Positions 6,807-10,824 of a DNA stretch of 10,824 nucleotides are shown here, piece by piece. This DNA is from a bacterium. Its GTDB lineage: Bacteria; Spirochaetota; Spirochaetia; Treponematales; Rectinemataceae. A program made the position numbers and the translations under genes. Position 1 is the stretch's first letter. Each line of letters begins with the position of its first letter. Location: positions 1-10,824 of the forward strand of contig JAKALZ010000037.1 of the NCBI GenBank assembly GCA_021813065.1, given 5' to 3'. The notes under the pieces are model-generated. The model ran no database searches. It was given only the letters and a program-made list of their open reading frames with translations, and was not told where the DNA came from.

Positions 6807-8378
6807 CTATTCTGCGGGGCACTCCGGCAGCCGCGCGCTCGCCGTGCCCGCGAATTTGCCTACTTCGATCTTTGCTGAAGTGAGCGCCGCGAGCGTGCCA
6901 GGTCCGCCAACGCAACCGCCCGGGCAGGCCATGCCTTCCACGAGTTCAGCCCTGATTTTTCCGTTCTTGATGTCGGCGAGCATCGCGCGGCAATTGCGCA
7001 GCGTATCTGCCTTTGCCACCGCGAGGTCGCGCACGCCGTATTTTTTCTCGGCCGTCTCCGCGATGGCGCCCGCCACCCCGCCCGCCACCGCGTAGCCGCG
7101 ACCGAGGGCGCTCGCGCCCTTCGGAAATTGATCAGGAGGAATCGCCGCGAGGTCGATGTCCTTCGCGACGAAGATGGCAGCGAGCTCCTCGAAGGTCAGC
7201 ACGTGGTCGACAAAGGGCCGCACTTCGGGCTCGAGCGCCTCGCCCTTCTTCGCGATGCAGGGACCGATGAACACAACCTTCGCGTCAGGTTCTTTCTTCT
7301 TAATAAGTCTGGCAGTCTCGACCATGGGAGTGAAGCTCTCGGCGATGTTATCCGCGTATTCGGGAAAGTGGCGGCGCGCGGTCTGCACCCAGGAGGGGCA
7401 GCAGGAGGTGCCGAGGAAGCGGAGGGAAGGTTTTTTGTCAGGCTCGAGAGCGACCGACTCTGCCTGCGCGGACCCCGCGCGCCGCTGTTCCGCGAGACCG
7501 CGCGCGAGTTTGTCCGCGAGGAGGAGGGTGTCGCAGTCGGCGCCGTACGCCACTTCTTCGACATTGCGGAACCCAACCATTCTGATGGCGGCGAAAATCG
7601 CGCCCGGCTGCGCGAGCCGCCCGAACTGGCCCACGAAAGACGGCGCGATGATCGCGTAGGGCCGCTGCTTTTCAGGCCCCATGAGCTGATGGAGAATCTG
7701 CACGAGCTCCGTTTTGTCCGAAATGGCCGCGAAGGGGCAGGACACGGTGCAAAGCCCGCAGTTGACACACTTGGCTTGGTCGATCTCGGCGTAGCCGAAC
7801 TCGTCGGAGTGAATCGCGTCCACCCCGCAGGCGGCGGCGCATGGCCTCACCATCCGCGTAATGGACGTGTAGGGGCAGGCTTTGACGCACTTCATGCACT
7901 TTACGCATGTGCTCTGGTCGATAAAAGCCTTTCCGCCATTCGGAAAGGAGATCGCGCCTACCGGGCAGACAATCGAGCATGGGTGCGCCATGCACTTCTG
8001 GCACATGTCGGTCACGATCACCTGGTCTTCGGGACACTTTTCGCACGCGGCTCGTATTACATTGACAATCGGCGCCGCGAGCACCTTTTTCTCGGTAAAG
8101 GCTTTTTCAATGCCCTCGGAGATCGGCATGTTGTCGAGTTCTTCAACGAGGGGGAGGCCGAAGGCGAGCCTGATCCGCTGGCGCACGATCGAAAGCTCGC
8201 GGTAGGAGCAGCAGCGGTAGGTCGGCGTGCGCATATCGATGATGCTGAAGGGCAGCTTCTCGATATCTTCGGGCTTCCTGCGCTCGAGCACAAAGCGCGT
8301 AATGCCGACGAAAATCTTTCTGCGGATATCGGTGCAGGGCGTGTAGAGCCCGCGCATTCGTTCGAATACTTCAGGCAT
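6807..8378 (-). CDS. [FeFe] hydrogenase, group B-like
   Basis: Cytosolic iron-sulfur hydrogenase of 523 residues, reducing protons or oxidising H2 at an H-cluster and exchanging electrons through [4Fe-4S] clusters. The N-terminal region has the RCCSYRELSIVRQRIRLA motif (about 55-72) that I associate with group B enzymes. Ferredoxin-like cysteines follow: C126/129/134/138, C158/161/164/168, C180/184 and C204/207/210/214. The catalytic domain holds the three H-cluster signatures: L1 TSCCPSW (324-330, including the proton-transfer cysteine), L2 IGPCIAKKGE (371-380) and L3 GMACPGGCVGG (482-492). L2 has Gly where classic group A enzymes have Met, and L3 lacks the GGGQP ending, again pointing to group B rather than the bifurcating HydA. 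There is no C-terminal PAS or phosphatase domain as in sensory types. The ATG at 8378 overlaps the upstream small [2Fe-2S] gene by 8 nt, with GAGG six bases before it. Maturation genes hydE/F/G are not in view. Confidence 0.92.
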   Translation of the reverse strand: MPEVFERMRGLYTPCTDIRRKIFVGITRFVLERRKPEDIEKLPFSIIDMRTPTYRCCSYRELSIVRQRIRLAFGLPLVEELDNMPISEGIEKAFTEKKVLAAPIVNVIRAACEKCPEDQVIVTDMCQKCMAHPCSIVCPVGAISFPNGGKAFIDQSTCVKCMKCVKACPYTSITRMVRPCAAACGVDAIHSDEFGYAEIDQAKCVNCGLCTVSCPFAAISDKTELVQILHQLMGPEKQRPYAIIAPSFVGQFGRLAQPGAIFAAIRMVGFRNVEEVAYGADCDTLLLADKLARGLAEQRRAGSAQAESVALEPDKKPSLRFLGTSCCPSWVQTARRHFPEYADNIAESFTPMVETARLIKKKEPDAKVVFIGPCIAKKGEALEPEVRPFVDHVLTFEELAAIFVAKDIDLAAIPPDQFPKGASALGRGYAVAGGVAGAIAETAEKKYGVRDLAVAKADTLRNCRAMLADIKNGKIRAELVEGMACPGGCVGGPGTLAALTSAKIEVGKFAGTASARLPECPAE

Positions 8379-8670
8379 GGCGGGCCTCGCTTCGCGTCGC
8401 CCCCGTGCTCGCCCCTGTAATCGCGCCCGTCACTATCTCTTCGATTTTTTCGATGACAAGCTCAGGCGTGGCGCGCATCAGCCTCTGCCCGCCAACCTCC
8501 ACTACCGGAGAGTCGTGTCCGCTCTCGCAGGCTTTCTCCATGCAGGGAACGCACAGAACATCGATGAACTCCGCGAGGTCGGCATCATCCTCGAGCATCT
8601 CGACAATCGTCTCCGCTCCCGCGAAATGGCAGTGCGTCGCCATGCACACTCTCACCTCGATGCGATGCAT
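8371..8670 (-). CDS. Small thioredoxin-like [2Fe-2S] protein (NuoE-like)
   Basis: Protein of 99 residues with a NuoE/TrxA-like [2Fe-2S] fold outline. The N-terminal strand runs into VCMATHCHFAGAE with C9 and C14 in CX4C spacing. A second cluster, VLCVPCMEKACESG, holds C40, C43 and C48; the family usually has CX3C here, so the exact ligands cannot be assigned by eye. PVVEVGG and a C-terminal helix (TPELVIEKIEEIV) follow, and then a low-complexity tail TGAITGASTGAT. The ATG at 8670 is chosen because GAGGAGG lies seven bases upstream; in-frame extension to 8745 lacks support. It overlaps the hydrogenase gene by 8 nt and is the first gene of that operon, so it probably passes electrons to or from the hydrogenase (inference from operon context). 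Confidence 0.88.
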   Translation of the reverse strand: MHRIEVRVCMATHCHFAGAETIVEMLEDDADLAEFIDVLCVPCMEKACESGHDSPVVEVGGQRLMRATPELVIEKIEEIVTGAITGASTGATRSEARHA

Positions 8671-8706
8671 TCGATGGCCTCCTCGCTGGTTTTCGCGATA
8701 ATGTTC

Positions 8707-8732
8707 ACTATAGACCAAACCTCCAAAGTCAA
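8707..8732 (-). promoter_or_regulatory. Candidate promoter of the hydrogenase operon
   Basis: The minus strand has TTGACT (8732-8727) and TATAGT (8712-8707), each 5 of 6 consensus, but with a spacing of only 14 bases. Such short spacing would make the promoter weak or activator-dependent. A long palindrome lies about 17 bp upstream of the -35. Confidence 0.35.
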
Positions 8733-8748
8733 AAAAATATATCAAGAG

Positions 8749-8782
8749 ATTCTTTCAAAAGTCGGACGAGTTTTGAAAGAAT
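8749..8782. repeat. 34-bp near-perfect palindrome upstream of hydrogenase operon
   Basis: ATTCTTTCAAAA (8749-8760) and TTTTGAAAGAAT (8771-8782) are perfect 12-bp inverted arms around GTCGGACGAG, which after one G/G mismatch continues the symmetry with TCG/CGA. The centre lies about 60-65 bp upstream of the expected transcription start of the hydrogenase operon, typical of an activator site. It could alternatively be a second terminator for the defence genes, since a T7 run follows about 10 bases downstream on the minus strand. Confidence 0.6.
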
Positions 8783-8836
8783 AACTTTGTAGTGCGGCAT
8801 TTGCGCACGATTTCAACGAAAACGGAGCAAATGCAA

Positions 8837-8873
8837 AGCCAATTTCAGAAGTAACAGACTTTTGAAATTGGCT
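8837..8873 (-). terminator. Rho-independent-type terminator overlapping the DUF4276 stop codon
   Basis: AGCCAATTTCA (8837-8847) and TGAAATTGGCT (8863-8873) pair perfectly for 11 bp; after one mismatch, AAGT/ACTT adds 4 bp around a 5-base loop. On the minus strand the hairpin is followed by TTGCATTTGCTCCGTTTTCG, moderately U-rich. The DUF4276 stop codon (8847-8845) lies inside the stem, so the last nine codons form the hairpin. Confidence 0.65.
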
Positions 8874-9252
8874 CTTCATTATTGAATTGTGCGAGACTCT
8901 TCATGACAACCTGGAAGCTTTTCGAAATATTGCGGCGGATAGAGAGCTTCGAGGCCATACTCCGTGCGCCAGACACTTTCTGGAAGCGTGGCACAAGTTT
9001 CTTGATTTCAGAGGAGGGCTTCCGCACCGCATCCGGGTCCCTATAAACCGCCCTGGTTCCGATTGAGCTTAGTCGTGGATCGTCGAAAGCTTCCGCCATA
9101 GCATCAGGGTCACCGATGTACCAAGATTCAAGCTCTTGCTTCCCCTCGTGCGAAATGCATAAAAATGGAAGTTCGGGAAATAACCTTGGAATCAATCCAT
9201 CAAGAAGAACCTTCATTGAGTATTCTTCCAGTAGGAAGACAAGGCGGCTCAT
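8845..9252 (-). CDS. DUF4276 family protein with internal in-frame deletion
   Basis: Protein of 135 residues with both ends of a DUF4276 protein. The N-terminus MSRLVFLLEEYSMKVLLDGL, LIPRLFPELPFLC and SHEGKQ resembles the family start. Then, without the usual middle of about 55-60 residues, the chain goes straight into ELESWYIGDPDAMAEAF, VYRDPDAVRKPS and VPRFQKVSGARSMASKL of the C-terminal half. From memory, the missing part runs from DLEKSIPRKLRAW through a conserved acidic FVVLRDQD..DC stretch to IACRELE; that motif is the likely metal-binding, TOPRIM-like centre. The join lies at about 9127-9138, at CAAGAGCTTGAA, where DLE and ELE would supply short homology. The frame is intact. The gene overlaps the ATPase stop as ATGA and is therefore coupled to it. 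It may be catalytically dead, a remnant, or a shortened partner. Family lengths are recalled, not measured. Confidence 0.8.
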   Translation of the reverse strand: MSRLVFLLEEYSMKVLLDGLIPRLFPELPFLCISHEGKQELESWYIGDPDAMAEAFDDPRLSSIGTRAVYRDPDAVRKPSSEIKKLVPRFQKVSGARSMASKLSIRRNISKSFQVVMKSLAQFNNEEPISKVCYF

Positions 9253-10424
9253 CGCGACTCAGCTCCCTCAAAAAGCCCCTGTTTCCAAAGCGTACCGGGT
9301 AAGTCTCCTTCGGCTATAAGATTCCTTAGCAGTTCGTATTCAGAGGCTCTTTGGACTGTGGTAAAGCCATCCTTTTTAACAAGCCAGAATATTTCATCGA
9401 GTTCAACACCATTCAAGAAATCCGGCGAATGGGTAGATACGAACACCTGACCGCCACGTCGCGAGTAGTCGCGAAATTCTTCAACGAGCTCGTGAAGCAG
9501 TTCAGGATAAAGTTGATTCTCAGGCTCTTCTATCGCCAGAAGAGGATGCGGCTTAGGATCATATAATAGGACTAAATACGCAAACATTTTGATTGTTCCA
9601 TCCGAGACATATCGAGCGATGAACGGGTCCTTTAAACTTCCATCGTGGAATCGCAACACAAGGCGACCGTCGACTGTTGGCTGTGCTTCAACCCGGCTGA
9701 TACCAGGCACACGTTGTCGCATGATTTCAAGTATGTGCTCGAATTGGCGTGGCTGGTTTTCAAAAAGATATTTTGCGACCTGCGCCACATTATCGCCGCG
9801 CGACGATAGGTGCTCAGCGTATCCAGCTTCAGGGCTCTGTCGGGCGTCAGTAATGTGGAAATCGGAAATTTGCCAATCTTCGATGAGCCCCCTAAAATCG
9901 GCTACTACTTTAAATTCTTTGAATTGGCCAAGCCCTTTTATCGCGAGTATGCTAGGGTCATCGAGGATATACTCTTTTCTCTCCGCTTCAGCGCCTTCCA
10001 TTCCATACGCCGTTTCATTGGTGATAGCAGCGCCTCTCCCTCGGGAAAAGTCAACGAAATGCCAGGGTTGTCCATATTGTCCGCGGCGAAATTTTAAAAC
10101 TTCGCGTTCAACTACTGGCTTCCCGCCATCATTGGCGATCTCCAGACTATAGGTCGCCAGGCGGCCACCGCTTTCACGGAACTTGACGGTAATGCCTATC
10201 GTTCCTTCTTCTCCTCGGCTGATAAGCTCGTGAAAACCGCCGCGCCTTAAAACCGCTTGAGCGACATTCTGCGAGAGCGATTCTTTTAAGAAGCTGAAAA
10301 TATCAAAAAGGGTAGTTTTCCCTGAGCCGTTCGCCCCAACCATGACTGTCATGCGTGGCAGATTACTAATTTTTACATCGCGAAAAATTCTATAATTCTT
10401 TATCTCAATGGCTTCTATTCGCAT
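9249..10424 (-). CDS. AAA/OLD-like ATPase (AAA_21), partner of DUF4276
   Basis: ABC-fold ATPase of 391 residues related to RecF/OLD-type proteins, acting on or sensing nucleic acid in the cytosol. The N-terminus IEIKNYRIFRDVKI leads to Walker A GANGSGKTT (30-38). A long insertion domain follows (about 85-250). The signature-like YVSDGTIKMFAYL lies at about 272-284, Walker B LLAIEEPENQLYP at about 295-307 and the switch histidine in FVSTHSPDFL (H332). There is no TOPRIM domain in the chain itself, unlike true OLD proteins; the separate DUF4276 protein encoded next would be the matching effector. This resembles the ATPase-plus-TOPRIM layout of PARIS (AriA/AriB with DUF4435), although the families differ. 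The ATG at 10424 has GAGGAG six bases upstream (10431-10436). It follows a type III restriction gene by 96 nt on the same strand. All ATPase motifs are intact. Confidence 0.92.
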   Translation of the reverse strand: MRIEAIEIKNYRIFRDVKISNLPRMTVMVGANGSGKTTLFDIFSFLKESLSQNVAQAVLRRGGFHELISRGEEGTIGITVKFRESGGRLATYSLEIANDGGKPVVEREVLKFRRGQYGQPWHFVDFSRGRGAAITNETAYGMEGAEAERKEYILDDPSILAIKGLGQFKEFKVVADFRGLIEDWQISDFHITDARQSPEAGYAEHLSSRGDNVAQVAKYLFENQPRQFEHILEIMRQRVPGISRVEAQPTVDGRLVLRFHDGSLKDPFIARYVSDGTIKMFAYLVLLYDPKPHPLLAIEEPENQLYPELLHELVEEFRDYSRRGGQVFVSTHSPDFLNGVELDEIFWLVKKDGFTTVQRASEYELLRNLIAEGDLPGTLWKQGLFEGAESR

Positions 10425-10449
10425 TAGCCGCTCCTCACGCTTCTACACT

Positions 10450-10479
10450 AGAATAATATGATGGGAACGATCTTGTCAC
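10450..10479 (-). promoter_or_regulatory. Candidate promoter of the AAA-DUF4276 operon
   Basis: In the 96 nt after the restriction gene, the minus strand reads GTGACA (10479-10474) with TATTCT (10455-10450) after 18 bases or TATTAT (10458-10453) after 15. Transcription would start about 20 nt before the ATG, leaving room for its GAGGAG. The match is moderate. No clear terminator follows the restriction gene, so cotranscription is also possible. Confidence 0.35.
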
Positions 10480-10520
10480 CCTCTTCCGCCGTCAAGCATT
10501 GCGCCATCCCGATTGATTGC

Positions 10521-10824
10521 TTACCCGCTCACCAGCTCCCAGAGCCTGTCGTAGCTATCGACCACGTCGTATTTCACGTTCTCGCCGCTTATGGCGCGGA
10601 AATGTTCACGTGCGCAGTGGGCTTTCGCCTCCTCGATTTTGCGCAGCTCCAGCGAGGACATGTCGCCCTTGGTTTCCGCGACAAAGTAGATGTGCTTAAC
10701 TTTCCCCTCATGGAAGGCGATGGCCCAGTCGGGGCTGTAATTTCCGACAGGGGTATTGATGTAAAAGCTTTTCGGAAGCTTGACGTAGACTTCAACCTCT
10801 TGGCTATGCTCCTCTAGGTTGGCG
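10521..10824 (-). CDS. res: Type III restriction enzyme, Res subunit, C-terminal fragment (5' end beyond window)
   Basis: I read the last 100 residues of a larger gene entering from the right edge. They match the C-terminal PD-(D/E)XK nuclease domain of type III restriction Res subunits: [20 protein letters not shown], the catalytic PD (window residues 31-32), DWAIAF, then [10 protein letters not shown] with E50 and K52, [20 protein letters not shown] and [15 protein letters not shown]. The nuclease triad is complete, so cleavage ability is expected if the helicase part is intact. The stop is TAA at 10521-10523. Full-length Res proteins are near 1000 residues and work with a Mod methyltransferase, normally encoded just upstream (here to the right). 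With the AAA-DUF4276 pair downstream it marks a defence island. Confidence 0.9.
   Translation of the reverse strand, partial: ANLEEHSQEVEVYVKLPKSFYINTPVGNYSPDWAIAFHEGKVKHIYFVAETKGDMSSLELRKIEEAKAHCAREHFRAISGENVKYDVVDSYDRLWELVSG

Noticed and set aside
7128..8420. Long plus-strand open frame (430 codons) opposite the hydrogenase gene
   Set aside because: The minus strand has a full set of H-cluster and ferredoxin motifs; the plus-strand product has no recognisable domain and results from GC-rich codon bias.
8671..8745. Longer start for the small [2Fe-2S] gene
   Set aside because: The extra 25 residues cross the putative promoter, and GAGGAGG is correctly spaced from the ATG at 8670.
8837..8873. 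Insertion-sequence or attachment-site end
   Set aside because: Inverted arms are close together with a 5-base loop and form a terminator hairpin; no transposase or second copy flanks a mobile unit.
10458..10817. Plus-strand open frame at the right edge
   Set aside because: The opposite strand encodes the conserved PD-ETK end of a type III Res subunit, so the plus-strand frame is a shadow.

Overview
The window is a moderately GC-rich bacterial chromosome segment that is almost entirely coding. The protein types (a RhaS-type sugar-binding protein with a plain signal peptide, a LytS/YesM-type sensor with an AraC-type regulator, a group B-like [FeFe] hydrogenase) suggest an anaerobic, sugar-fermenting bacterium. 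A spirochaete is my best guess and a Bacillota-like anaerobe the alternative. No rRNA or tRNA is present, so the taxonomy is inference only.

Layout. (1) Positions 1-5065, all on the minus strand, form a sugar-uptake locus read right to left: a sensor histidine kinase, a response regulator overlapping it by 4 nt, a rhamnose-type periplasmic binding protein, an intergenic hairpin, and a sugar ABC ATPase cut by the left edge. The permease genes would lie beyond that edge. The kinase and regulator probably sense a sugar-related signal and control the transporter. (2) Positions 5150-6022 (minus) encode a stomatin/prohibitin-like (SPFH) membrane protein. It is divergent from a YdeI-family protein at 6192-6779 (plus), and the gap between them holds plausible promoters for both. 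(3) Positions 6807-8670 (minus) are a two-gene redox operon: a small thioredoxin-like [2Fe-2S] protein overlapping a [FeFe] hydrogenase of group B type. A long palindrome lies upstream. (4) Positions 8837-10824 (minus) look like a defence island: the C-terminal nuclease end of a type III restriction enzyme, then an AAA/OLD-like ATPase translationally coupled to a DUF4276 protein, closed by a strong terminator hairpin that contains the stop codon of the last gene. This block looks richer in A+T than its neighbours by eye.

The most unusual point is the DUF4276 gene. It keeps family-like N- and C-terminal parts but lacks the middle of about 55-60 residues, including the acidic motif likely to form the active site. 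The reading frame is intact across the join. This may be a decayed toxin/nuclease, a deliberate minimal variant, or an assembly error. Several palindromes and direct repeats near promoters are also recorded.
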